Source: Salirhabdus sp. Marseille-P4669 (GTDB lineage Bacteria; Bacillota; Bacilli; Bacillales; Alkalibacillaceae). From it: a stretch of DNA of 64,000 bases. Below, one piece after another: positions 55,816 to 64,000 of the stretch (positions within the stretch are counted from its first letter, which is position 1; each line of letters opens with the position of its first letter). A program made the translations under genes and the position numbers. Below the pieces are notes generated by a model. The model did not search any database. It had not been told where the DNA came from and saw only the letters and a list, made by a program, of their open reading frames with translations. The stretch spans positions 62,001-126,000 of the forward strand of contig NZ_OEQK01000003.1 of assembly GCF_900240405.1 (NCBI RefSeq). Reading direction: 5' to 3'.

Positions 55816-56025
55816 ATGATATATAAAGTTCTATATCAAAGCCAATCGGGGGAAGTTCCTGTACGCGAACGGACACAAGCATTGTATGTTGAAGGAGAAA
55901 GTGTACGTGATGTACGAAATAAATTAGCAACTCAAAAAATAAACATCGAGCATATCGTTGAGCTAGATGAAGAGCATCTTGAATACGAAAAACGTCAAGA
56001 AAATTTTAAAGTGGAGAAATTATAG
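55816..56025 (+). CDS. rpoY: RNA polymerase epsilon subunit
   Basis: A 69-residue accessory subunit (YkzG/RpoY) of firmicute RNA polymerase, with [20 protein letters not shown] and the helix [24 protein letters not shown] precedes the ATG. It overlaps no gene and is followed two bases later by rnjA, as in B. subtilis, forming a two-gene operon. Confidence 0.95.
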   Translation: MIYKVLYQSQSGEVPVRERTQALYVEGESVRDVRNKLATQKINIEHIVELDEEHLEYEKRQENFKVEKL

Positions 56026-56027
56026 TT

Positions 56028-57695
56028 ATGAAACATGTAAAAAATGATCAAGCAGCAGTATTTGCTCTAGGTGGACTAGGCGAAATCGGTAAAAACACGT
56101 ACGCGGTTCAATTTCAAGATGAAATTATACTAATTGATGCAGGAATTAAGTTTCCAGAAGATGAATTACTTGGTATTGATTATGTAATCCCGGACTATAC
56201 GTACTTAATTCAAAACGAAGACAAAATTAAAGGTTTATTTATTACCCATGGTCACGAAGACCATATCGGTGGTATTCCCTATTTATTGCGAGAAATTAAT
56301 GTACCCATTTACGGCGGCGTTTTAGCAATTGGACTCATAAAAAATAAACTTGAGGAACATGGTTTATTACGTAATGCAAAGCTTCATACCATTTCAGAAG
56401 ATGATGTCATAAAGTTCCGTAAAACCTCTGTTTCCTTTTTTAGGACAACTCACAGTATTCCAGACTCTTATGGTATTGTCGTGAAAACACCTCCTGGTAA
56501 TATTGTGCATACTGGGGACTTTAAATTTGATTTCACGCCAGTAGGTGAACCAGCTAACTTAGCAAAGATGGCTGAAATTGGAAAAGAAGGTGTACTATGT
56601 CTTCTTTCTGATAGCACCAATAGCGAGGTACCTGGTTTTACACTATCTGAAAGAGTTGTCGGTGAAAGCATTAATGAGATTTTCACTAACGTAGACGGTA
56701 GAATTATATTTGCTACCTTCGCATCAAATATTCACAGATTGCAACAAGCTGTTGAAGCAGCTGTTAGAACGAACCGTAAAATTGTTGTATTTGGACGTAG
56801 TATGGAACGGAACATCGAGGTAGGTAAGCAATTAGGTTATATCCAAGCACCAGATGATACATTTATTGAAGCATCTCAAATTAATCGTTTACCTAGCAAT
56901 GAAGTATGTATATTATGTACTGGTTCACAAGGAGAACCAATGGCAGCCCTTTCCCGTATCGCCAATGGTACTCATAGACAAATATCGATCCAACCAGGAG
57001 ATACTGTTGTATTATCGTCATCTCCTATCCCTGGTAACACAATAAGTGTCAGTCGCACAATCAATATGCTCTATAGAGCCGGTGCTGAAGTGATCCATGG
57101 TTCTCTTAATGACATCCATACTTCAGGTCATGGAAGTCAAGAAGAACAAAAGCTTATGTTACGATTAATTAAACCAAAGTATTTTATGCCGATACATGGT
57201 GAATATCGTATGCTAGTTGAACATACAAAGCTTGCCAATGATTGTGGCGTTGATTTACGAAATAGTTTCGTATTAGATAATGGCGATGTATTGGCCTTAG
57301 GCAAAGATACTGCAGCTATTTCAGGTAAAATTCCTTCTGGGTCTGTCTATGTAGATGGAAGTGGAATTGGTGACATCGGTAATATTGTGCTAAGAGATCG
57401 CCGCATTCTATCTGAAGAAGGTCTTGTTATCGTAGTGGTAAGTATTAATATGAAAGAATTTAAAATTGCTGCAGGACCAGACATTATCTCACGTGGATTT
57501 GTATATATGAGAGAATCTGAAGATCTAATTAACCAAGCACAAAAGCTCGTTTCCGAACACCTTCATAAGGTAATGGAAAGAAAAACTAGTCAATGGTCTG
57601 AAATTAAAAATGAAATTACTGACACCATTGCACCTTTCTTATATGAGAGAACGAAGCGTAAACCAATGATTCTTCCAATTATAATGGAAGTATAA
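56028..57695 (+). CDS. rnjA: Ribonuclease J1
   Basis: A 555-residue metallo-beta-lactamase/beta-CASP nuclease with both 5'-to-3' exonuclease and endonuclease activity, central to mRNA decay and rRNA maturation. The zinc motif is [15 protein letters not shown] (H74, H76, D78, H79); later motifs include [19 protein letters not shown] and MPIHGEYRM. It is the partner of the GapA-SR1P interaction known in B. subtilis. The start follows rpoY by two bases, with an AAGTGGAG site inside rpoY. Confidence 0.96.
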   Translation: MKHVKNDQAAVFALGGLGEIGKNTYAVQFQDEIILIDAGIKFPEDELLGIDYVIPDYTYLIQNEDKIKGLFITHGHEDHIGGIPYLLREINVPIYGGVLAIGLIKNKLEEHGLLRNAKLHTISEDDVIKFRKTSVSFFRTTHSIPDSYGIVVKTPPGNIVHTGDFKFDFTPVGEPANLAKMAEIGKEGVLCLLSDSTNSEVPGFTLSERVVGESINEIFTNVDGRIIFATFASNIHRLQQAVEAAVRTNRKIVVFGRSMERNIEVGKQLGYIQAPDDTFIEASQINRLPSNEVCILCTGSQGEPMAALSRIANGTHRQISIQPGDTVVLSSSPIPGNTISVSRTINMLYRAGAEVIHGSLNDIHTSGHGSQEEQKLMLRLIKPKYFMPIHGEYRMLVEHTKLANDCGVDLRNSFVLDNGDVLALGKDTAAISGKIPSGSVYVDGSGIGDIGNIVLRDRRILSEEGLVIVVVSINMKEFKIAAGPDIISRGFVYMRESEDLINQAQKLVSEHLHKVMERKTSQWSEIKNEITDTIAPFLYERTKRKPMILPIIMEV

Positions 57696-57699
57696 ACAT

Positions 57700-57738
57700 A
57701 AAAAGGATGCTCACACTTCTTCGTGAGCATCCTTTTTA
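57700..57738. terminator. Bidirectional terminator rnjA/ktrC
   Basis: AAAAAGGATGCTCAC and GTGAGCATCCTTTTT form a perfect 15-pair stem between convergent genes. Confidence 0.9.
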
Positions 57739-57748
57739 ACTACTTTTC

Positions 57749-58423
57749 TCAATCTTCATCATCATCTATGACCAATTGCTTTTCAAAGCGAGAAATATCT
57801 ATATCTGCTCCAATTACAATCAAAATATCTCCACGCTCAATTATTTCTGTAGCCATTGGAGATACATTGACTTCCTTCCCTTTTTTAATAGCTACCACGT
57901 TACATCCATATTTAGCTCGAATATCAAGGTCGATTAATGTTTTTCCTGCCATTCTTTCTCCAGCCTTCACTTCTACAACACTATGATCATCGGATAGTTC
58001 TAAGTAATCCAACACATTACTGGACATAATATTATGGGCAATTCTTCTACCCATATCTCTTTCCGGATGGACTACAAAATCAGCACCTATTTTTTTTAAT
58101 ATTTTTTCGTGGTGTTCATTTTGAGCTTTTACCGTTATTTTTCGAATTCCAAGCTCCTTCAACATCAATGTTGTTAAAATACTGCTTTGAATGTTGTCTC
58201 CAATCGCCACTATTACATGATCTACATTTCGTATTCCTAATTCTTTTAATACTCTTTCGTCGGTAGTATCTGCAATAACTGCATGCGAAGCTATGTCTTT
58301 AAACTCCTCTACTTTATCTTCATTTATATCAATAGCAAGGACGTCCATTCCTTCCCTACTAAGCTCTAAGCAAATACTTCCTCCAAAACGACCTAATCCA
58401 ATGACCGCGAATTCTTTTTTCAT
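57749..58423 (-). CDS. ktrC: Potassium uptake gating protein KtrC
   Basis: A 224-residue RCK protein that binds nucleotides at GLGRFGGSICLEL and forms a ring gating the KtrB/D-type potassium channel. A C-terminal RCK_C domain (about 135-218) would bind c-di-AMP in Bacillus. KtrA and KtrC are close relatives; position beside rnjA favours KtrC (YkqB). No channel gene is adjacent. Confidence 0.9.
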   Translation of the reverse strand: MKKEFAVIGLGRFGGSICLELSREGMDVLAIDINEDKVEEFKDIASHAVIADTTDERVLKELGIRNVDHVIVAIGDNIQSSILTTLMLKELGIRKITVKAQNEHHEKILKKIGADFVVHPERDMGRRIAHNIMSSNVLDYLELSDDHSVVEVKAGERMAGKTLIDLDIRAKYGCNVVAIKKGKEVNVSPMATEIIERGDILIVIGADIDISRFEKQLVIDDDED

Positions 58424-58584
58424 GAAAATCCCCTATTCCTTGTAGTATCTTATAACAATATCATACTAAATCATGTACAATAATTCATCCCCTATTTGTA
58501 TTTCCATTGCCTTTCTGTTGATTACACACAAGTCTATATGGGAAAACTACAATTACATACTATCCTTTTGAGGGGGAGCTAACC

Positions 58585-59055
58585 TTGTTTTTGTCATACC
58601 CGCTTCTCGCAGCTTTATCCGGTGTTTTTCTAGCGCAATTCATTAAAATTCCAATTCACTTTATTACTTCAAGAGAGTGGAAATTTAGTCTGTTTTTTTC
58701 TACAGGAGGGATGCCTAGTTCACATACAGCAACTGTTGTAGGTTTAGCATCAGCGATGGGTTTATCTCTTGGCTTTCGCTCGAATGAATTTGCAATTAGC
58801 TTCGTACTTGCTATTATTGTCATGCACGATGCAATGGGCATACGTAGACATGCTGGTTATCATGCTGCTTTGCTCAATCAATTGGCGACTGATTTTAGTA
58901 ATTTATTGGAAATAATTAAGCATCCAAATCCAAACAATTATGCCACAAGAGAAAAACTAAAAGAATTATTAGGCCATCAACCCGCCGAGGTCTTTTTTGG
59001 TGCATTATTAGGTTTTATTATTGCACTTATTTTATATCCGATTTATCCATTCTAA
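58585..59055 (+). CDS. Divergent PAP2 family membrane protein (YuiD-like)
   Basis: A 156-residue protein with about four helices of the DUF212/YuiD family, related to acid phosphatases. FFSTGGMPSSHTATVVGLASAMG and MHDAMGIRRHAGYHA carry the conserved His/Ser/Arg-like residues. Activity unknown. The start is TTG 58585 behind GGGGGAG. It is divergent from ktrC. Confidence 0.82.
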   Translation: MFLSYPLLAALSGVFLAQFIKIPIHFITSREWKFSLFFSTGGMPSSHTATVVGLASAMGLSLGFRSNEFAISFVLAIIVMHDAMGIRRHAGYHAALLNQLATDFSNLLEIIKHPNPNNYATREKLKELLGHQPAEVFFGALLGFIIALILYPIYPF

Positions 59056-59060
59056 TGGAA

Positions 59061-59096
59061 AAAATCCTTAGAACTGTTGTCCTAAGGATTTTCTTA
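59061..59096. terminator. Bidirectional terminator
   Basis: AAAATCCTTAG and CTAAGGATTTT form a perfect stem over a ten-base loop, between the YuiD-like gene and the ABC gene. Confidence 0.83.
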
Positions 59097-60917
59097 TTAT
59101 GCTTCTTGAGCCTGGAATTGCGCTTTAACTAGCTCGTAATAAATTCCTTTATGCTCCATTAATGCCCCATGATTTCCTTGTTCCATTATTCTGCCATGGT
59201 CTAAAACAATAATATTGTCTGCCTCTCGAATTGTTGATAATCGATGGGCAATAATAATTGATGTTCTTCCTTTTAGTAGCTTCTTTAATGCCCGTTGAAT
59301 TTTTTGTTCTGTTTCCGTATCAATGCTTGCTGTAGCCTCATCTAAAATGATTATTTTCGGATCGGCAAGTAAAGCACGTGCGAACGATAATAATTGCCGT
59401 TCCCCAACGGATAAAATATTTCCTCTTTCTTCTACTTCTGTTAAATACCCGTTGGATAGTCGCTGGATAAAGTCATGCGCACCAACTACTTTTGCCGCTT
59501 CAATAACTTCTTCATCTGTTGCATTCGGTCGACCAAAGCGAATATTGTCCATAATAGTACCGGAGAAAATGAATGTATCTTGAAGTACAACACTTATATG
59601 ATTCCGTAAACTATTTAAAGAAACTTCTCGTATATCCAAGCCATCTACCTTTACAACCCCTTTCGTAGGATCGTAAAAACGACTTATTAAATTTGCAATG
59701 GTAGATTTACCAGAGCCCGTATGCCCTACTAGTGCTACCGTTTCACCCGCTTTCATTTCTAAAGAAATTTCATGCAATGCGATTCGATTCGCATCATAAG
59801 AGAACTGAACTTTATCAAATTCAATGTGCCCTTTCATATCAGAAAGTTCGATTGGGTTTTCTGTTTCTTTTACGTTGGGCTCTTCATCTAAATATTCAAA
59901 AATTCGTTCAGATGAGGACATCGCCATTAATAATTGGTTGTAATTCTGACCTAATCTAGAAATGGGATCCCAGAACATACCTAAATAAAAGGCAAAGGAA
60001 ACGAATACACCTGTTGTGACATTCGGATCATTTATAATTAAGTAGGATCCGAACCAGATTAATATCGCAGTCCCAATAGCATTACACATTTCTACTAACG
60101 GACGGAACATCGCACTCTTTTTCGATGCAATCCGCCAGTTTTCGTAGTTATCCTTATTTACACCACCGAAAAACTCTGTATTTTCTTGTTCCTGTGAAAA
60201 AGATTGTGTAATACGAATCCCTTGAAGGCTTTCATTTAAGTGTGAGTTCAACCGGGATTGTTGTATTCGTACATCTTGCCATGATCTACGAATATTTTTT
60301 CTTAATTTTGTAGAAATCAAGAACATTAACGGTAAAACAATCATAATAGCCAATGCTAGTTTCGGACTTAGCATAAACAATATAATTACGATTCCTACTA
60401 AAGTAACCATATCCATCAGCAAATTAATAATCCCGTTTGTAAATAGTTCTTGTAAGGAATTTACATCATTTAAAATTCTTACTAAAATAGATCCCGCTGA
60501 GCGAGAATCAAAAAAGCGATGGGATAATTTTTGTACATGTGCAAATAAGTGATCTCGCAAATCATATATAATATTTTGACCTAGGTGATTAACCCACCTT
60601 ATCCGAAAGATGTTGGCAACATAGTTGATTAAGTACAAAACAGCAACACCAACAACTAATTTCCATAATAATTCAACGTCTTTATTTCCGATTGCATGGT
60701 CAATAAGCAATGTCCCTATTACTATCGGCACAAACAAACGAATTGCCGTCGAAATTAACATCGCAATCATCGCGGCTGGTAGTAGTGTTTTAGCGTATGG
60801 TTTCATATAAGTTAGCAAACGAAACATTTGCTTCCAATTGAAGGGTTTATCAATAGCTGTATCTATTGTATAGCGAAAACGATTTAAATGTTTACTCTCA
60901 ACTTGTGCTTTACTCAT
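59097..60917 (-). CDS. ABC exporter subunit, heterodimeric (catalytic Walker B)
   Basis: A 606-residue fused membrane/ATPase half transporter with six helices (about 45-330) and an ATPase domain (about 365-600). Walker A is VGHTGSGKST; Walker B IIILDEATA has the catalytic Glu. The signature is degenerate, NILSVGERQ instead of LSGGQ. That makes it the catalytic-Walker half of an asymmetric heterodimer with the adjacent gene. Lengths and order match the YfiB/YfiC type of B. subtilis. The exported substrate is unknown; drugs or lipids are typical. Confidence 0.9.
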   Translation of the reverse strand: MSKAQVESKHLNRFRYTIDTAIDKPFNWKQMFRLLTYMKPYAKTLLPAAMIAMLISTAIRLFVPIVIGTLLIDHAIGNKDVELLWKLVVGVAVLYLINYVANIFRIRWVNHLGQNIIYDLRDHLFAHVQKLSHRFFDSRSAGSILVRILNDVNSLQELFTNGIINLLMDMVTLVGIVIILFMLSPKLALAIMIVLPLMFLISTKLRKNIRRSWQDVRIQQSRLNSHLNESLQGIRITQSFSQEQENTEFFGGVNKDNYENWRIASKKSAMFRPLVEMCNAIGTAILIWFGSYLIINDPNVTTGVFVSFAFYLGMFWDPISRLGQNYNQLLMAMSSSERIFEYLDEEPNVKETENPIELSDMKGHIEFDKVQFSYDANRIALHEISLEMKAGETVALVGHTGSGKSTIANLISRFYDPTKGVVKVDGLDIREVSLNSLRNHISVVLQDTFIFSGTIMDNIRFGRPNATDEEVIEAAKVVGAHDFIQRLSNGYLTEVEERGNILSVGERQLLSFARALLADPKIIILDEATASIDTETEQKIQRALKKLLKGRTSIIIAHRLSTIREADNIIVLDHGRIMEQGNHGALMEHKGIYYELVKAQFQAQEA

Positions 60918-60928
60918 ACTCTCCCCCC

Positions 60929-62683
60929 TTATCCATGCTGACGTTGTAAAAATATATCTCGATCTTGATATTGAATTTCGTATATACGCTGGTATGGACC
61001 ATTGTTATTTATTAATGCTTCATGAACTCCTCGTTCCACGATTTCTCCATCTTCTAACACAATAATTTCATCCGCATGTTTTATAGAAGAAATCCGATGT
61101 GCAATAATAAATGTTGTACGGCCATTCATAACTTCCTTCAATGCTTTTTGAATTTTTAACTCCGTTTCCATATCTACTGCACTTGTTGCATCATCAAGAA
61201 TTAAAATACTTGGATTAACTAACAACGCACGTGCAATGGCAATCCGTTGTTTTTGCCCACCTGATAGACCCATTCCTCTTTCACCAAGATACGTATCATA
61301 TCCATTCGGCATTTCCATAATAAAATCATGAGCCTGCGCACGTTTCGCTGCATTGATTACTTCTTCTTCACTAGCATCTGGATTTCCATATCGAATATTT
61401 TCTCTAATCGTAGTAGAAAAAAGAAAAGCCTCTTGTAAAACAAATCCAATATTTTTACGTAAACTTTTTAAAGAATAGGCTTGAACGGGTTTACCGTCCA
61501 CTAAAATTTCCCCTTGTTCTGGTTCATAAAAGCGAGTAATTAATTGAGTTATACTTGTTTTCCCTGAACCTGTCGAACCGATTAAACCGATAACTTTACC
61601 TGGTGGTGCATCAAACGTAATATTTTTCAGTGCTGCATCATCGTCTTTCACATACGTTAGCGTAACATCATTAAAGCTTACATGACCTTTGATTCGACCA
61701 ACAGCTACAGCTTTCTGTTGTTCTTTAATATCTTCTTCAGCCTCTAAAATTTCTAATAAACGTTCCCCAGATGCTTTTGCCTGTGAAAATTGGTTAATCA
61801 CATATCCGAAGTCTGCTAATGGCCATACAATGTACCAAACAAGACTAAAGAAGGCAACTAACTCTCCCGGATTTAGATTTCCGTTAATGACTAAGTAACC
61901 ACCAAAGGAAAGCAATGCCACAACACAAATGTTGCCGATGAATTCCATTAGTGGGAAAAATTTTGCCCAAATATTAGCTGTTTTTAAATAGTGGTCTTTA
62001 TAATTACCGTTTGAATCATCAAATCGTTCAATTTCAAAATCTTCACGTGACAAAGATTTAACCGTATGAATTCCGCTTACGTTTTCTTGAATGCGAGTAT
62101 TAAGTCTACCTAGTGATTTACGAATGCCGCGAAAGGCAGGATGCACTCGTTTATCAAATCGATATGTAAGTACTGCTAAGAAAGGCATAGCCGCCATTGT
62201 TACTAAAGTTAATGGAACAGAATAGTAAAACATCACTGCTAAACTGATGAGAATAAGCAATGTTACCCGTATTAGCATCGAGAATCCAAATGATAAGAAG
62301 AAGCGGAATCCTTCTACATCTGAGGTTAACCTCGACATGATATCCCCTGTTTTAGCATTATCGTAATAGCGAAAGGAAAGTTTCTGTAACTTTTTATATA
62401 ATGCATCCCGCATTACATAAACAGAACGAATCCCGAATAACTCTCCTAAGTATTGATGAAAATACGTCGAGATCCCCTTTACTACCATAATCCCAATAAA
62501 ACCAAAAGCTAACCATGGAACTAATTCGAACCTTGATTTTACAATTACTTCATCAATCGTAACTTGAAGGACCATTGGATAAACAACTGTAATTCCTGTA
62601 ACGAACAACAAAAAGATTAATGATACAATCAAAAACCTTTTATAAGGCCAATAAAATTGTTTAAGCTTTCGAAATGTATCCAA
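60929..62683 (-). CDS. ABC exporter subunit, heterodimeric (non-catalytic Walker B)
   Basis: A 584-residue fused six-helix/ATPase half transporter. Walker A is GSTGSGKTS and the signature GLSGGQKQR is canonical. Walker B ends in LILILDDATSA, with Asp at the usual Glu position, so the site it contributes should be slow or inactive. It lies 11 bases upstream of the other half and is co-transcribed. Together they resemble YfiB/YfiC and BmrC/BmrD of B. subtilis and TM287/288. Confidence 0.9.
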   Translation of the reverse strand: MDTFRKLKQFYWPYKRFLIVSLIFLLFVTGITVVYPMVLQVTIDEVIVKSRFELVPWLAFGFIGIMVVKGISTYFHQYLGELFGIRSVYVMRDALYKKLQKLSFRYYDNAKTGDIMSRLTSDVEGFRFFLSFGFSMLIRVTLLILISLAVMFYYSVPLTLVTMAAMPFLAVLTYRFDKRVHPAFRGIRKSLGRLNTRIQENVSGIHTVKSLSREDFEIERFDDSNGNYKDHYLKTANIWAKFFPLMEFIGNICVVALLSFGGYLVINGNLNPGELVAFFSLVWYIVWPLADFGYVINQFSQAKASGERLLEILEAEEDIKEQQKAVAVGRIKGHVSFNDVTLTYVKDDDAALKNITFDAPPGKVIGLIGSTGSGKTSITQLITRFYEPEQGEILVDGKPVQAYSLKSLRKNIGFVLQEAFLFSTTIRENIRYGNPDASEEEVINAAKRAQAHDFIMEMPNGYDTYLGERGMGLSGGQKQRIAIARALLVNPSILILDDATSAVDMETELKIQKALKEVMNGRTTFIIAHRISSIKHADEIIVLEDGEIVERGVHEALINNNGPYQRIYEIQYQDRDIFLQRQHG

Positions 62684-62856
62684 AGCTCCCCCTCCCTCTC
62701 TATTGTAAATTTTTCACGTATATATAAATATAACGGTTTTCGAAATAAATATCTATACTTTTTCCATAATTTTTTAAAAATTATAAATGGGTGAAAAATT
62801 ACCATTTTAGAAATAACTCATCCGTTTTATCGTGTCATTCTATAGAATCACATATA

Positions 62857-62886
62857 AAAAAACACCCCTAGAATGGGGTGTTTTCC
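62857..62886 (-). terminator. Terminator of the CotF-like gene
   Basis: AAAACACCCC and GGGGTGTTTT form a perfect stem with a six-base loop and T run on the minus strand. Confidence 0.85.
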
Positions 62887-62887
62887 A

Positions 62888-63523
62888 TTACATTAACGGT
62901 TGTTGACCAGTAGTTGCTTTGGAAAAGCCTGTTCGAATTTGTTGCATATCCTGTGCTTGAAGCACAGGAACTTGGTAATACCCGTTTTTATTCTGATATA
63001 AAAATACTTCATATGCCATCTCTACAAAGTTCGGTATGCTATCTGCTAAAACTCTACGCATTACGGGGTTTGTAGCCTCTAAGGATGCTGTTGTTAAAGC
63101 AGTAGCATTGGTTTTTAATAAACCAAGCATGAAGCTTGAAATACAATCATCTGTAAGTTCATTTACACTTTGTTTTGGTTTCTTTGGTTGTGATGGTTTT
63201 AAACCGTAGATGACATTGTTATTTTGATTCATTTTATAGCTGCTCGTTGGTTTAGATGGATCCTGACCAGTAGATAGTGTTTCAACCATTATATTGTACT
63301 GGTCGGCCATAAATTGACTTTGATGATCGAGAATATGGAGCAATTCCTGGTCTTGAATGTGTGGTCGATATAGCATATATTGTTCTTGCGCACCAATTAA
63401 CCCACCTAAAACCTCGTGTACGTCCATTACCTCATGTCCACCAACGTTAAATGTTTGACCATTATTATTTGGAATAGGACTTGCGCTTGGGTTTGTCATG
63501 TTCATTTGTTGATTCATGTTCAT
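62888..63523 (-). CDS. CotF-family spore coat protein
   Basis: A 211-residue protein with a long, Asn/Gln/Met-rich N terminus and a helical core containing MDVHEVLGGLIGAQEQYML and QELLHILDHQSQFMADQYNI. The second part, SSFMLGLLKTNATALTTASL, is typical of the CotF family of spore coat proteins. Located between the ABC pair and a TlpA-like gene. The ATG follows a GGGGG site. Confidence 0.85.
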   Translation of the reverse strand: MNMNQQMNMTNPSASPIPNNNGQTFNVGGHEVMDVHEVLGGLIGAQEQYMLYRPHIQDQELLHILDHQSQFMADQYNIMVETLSTGQDPSKPTSSYKMNQNNNVIYGLKPSQPKKPKQSVNELTDDCISSFMLGLLKTNATALTTASLEATNPVMRRVLADSIPNFVEMAYEVFLYQNKNGYYQVPVLQAQDMQQIRTGFSKATTGQQPLM

Positions 63524-63615
63524 CCCCCTTTTGTAATGGATACGTACTTAGTTTGTTGCGAAAGTCTATTTTCAAACAAAGAAAAAAATACCGCTTCCGT
63601 TTTCCTCAGGAACAG

Positions 63616-64000
63616 TTATTGTAAAACACGTTCAATTCTTTTTTCCAAAAGTCGGATACTACCTTTTCCTGATTGAACATGGCGTAATAATCCATTGGCA
63701 TCGAAGAGATAATAAGCAGGTACATACTTTACCTTCATTTTTTTTGACAAATAGAGATCATCATCAATATAAATCGGTTGTGTTATACCATATTGTTTTG
63801 CAATGTTTTTCACTTCGTTAAAATCCTTATCTTCGTTAGAACGTGGCATATGAACAGCAAGAATATTTAACTTCCCCTTCGTTTCTTTTCTTAGCTGATT
63901 CACATTTGGTAATGCATCTTTGCAAGAATTACAACTAATGGACCAAAAGTGGATAAGCGTTGGTAAACCATTTAATTCACTATTTGTAACTCTTCCATTT
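63616..64000 (-). CDS. TlpA/ResA-like thioredoxin protein, partial
   Basis: The C-terminal part (about 128 residues) of a protein of the TlpA/ResA or peroxiredoxin-type thioredoxin family; the start lies beyond the window. The redox motif is FWSISCNSCKDALP (CNSC in the CxxC position), followed by LNILAVHMPRSNED and the cis-Pro strand KYVPAYYLFDANG. It may reduce disulfides or mature cytochromes, though which cannot be said without the N terminus. Read from the window end the frame is open throughout. Confidence 0.85.
   Translation of the reverse strand, partial: NGRVTNSELNGLPTLIHFWSISCNSCKDALPNVNQLRKETKGKLNILAVHMPRSNEDKDFNEVKNIAKQYGITQPIYIDDDLYLSKKMKVKYVPAYYLFDANGLLRHVQSGKGSIRLLEKRIERVLQ

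Overview
The window is a gene-dense stretch of chromosome from a low-GC, endospore-forming Firmicute of the family Bacillaceae. The reasons are AT-rich intergenic DNA, strong AGGAGG-type ribosome binding sites with frequent GTG and TTG starts, and many genes typical of spore formers (YlaJ-type lipoprotein, YlbD coat protein, CotF-like coat protein, an ENP1-like LysM/M14 peptidase). Long blocks match the Bacillus subtilis ykq-pdh-ykt-yla-pycA-cta-ylb chromosome segment, here running in the opposite direction. Very acidic extracytoplasmic linkers (CtaC, YlbC, a deacetylase lipoprotein) and a BCCT betaine carrier suggest a salt- or alkali-tolerant relative such as the Oceanobacillus/Virgibacillus group. 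That genus guess is inference.

Layout. 1-14.3 kb: a DUF192 protein, a PLP threonine dehydratase, an MHYT/PAS histidine kinase, the ABC-F protein YkpA, the RNA helicase CshA, a double dynamin DynA, a P1-family Ntn hydrolase, a 7Fe ferredoxin and the LysM/M14 peptidase. 14.3-18.2 kb: ylbG-ylbA. 18.5-28.4 kb: an AI-2E-type permease, a GNAT acetyltransferase, then the whole caa3 oxidase set (ctaM, ctaG, ctaF, ctaE, ctaD, ctaC, ctaB and divergent ctaA). 28.5-39.1 kb: pycA, ftsW, ylaN, glutaminase, and ylaL to ylaF. 39.2-43.8 kb: yktC, yktB, yktA, a nitronate monooxygenase-like flavoprotein and speA. 43.9-44.2 kb: the small RNA SR1 with its peptide SR1P. 44.3-48.6 kb: an accessory insert with a deacetylase lipoprotein, OpuD and a cluster of short repeats. 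48.7-53.5 kb: pdhABCD. 53.9-64 kb: ykyA, defB, a 23-residue cationic peptide ORF, rpoY-rnjA, ktrC, a YuiD-type protein, a heterodimeric ABC exporter, a CotF-like protein and the end of a TlpA-like protein.

How the genes work together. The window holds much of the central carbon-to-respiration interface: pyruvate dehydrogenase (pdhABCD), anaplerosis (pycA), heme A synthesis (ctaA, ctaB) and the complete caa3 terminal oxidase with assembly factors. SR1 carries two perfect-looking CcpN operators upstream of a sigma-A promoter, and the pdh leader carries a cre-like site plus two unexplained palindromes. RNA metabolism is also concentrated here (rnjA, cshA, and ylbF, whose product modulates RNase Y).

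There are no tRNA or rRNA genes, insertion sequences, prophage or CRISPR arrays. I found no clearly new multi-gene system. The most noteworthy items are regulatory or small: SR1/SR1P with its operators, the pdh leader palindromes, the repeat cluster behind opuD, a dyad between ctaA and ctaB, a possible transcript at 7.34-7.73 kb, and two small ORFs.
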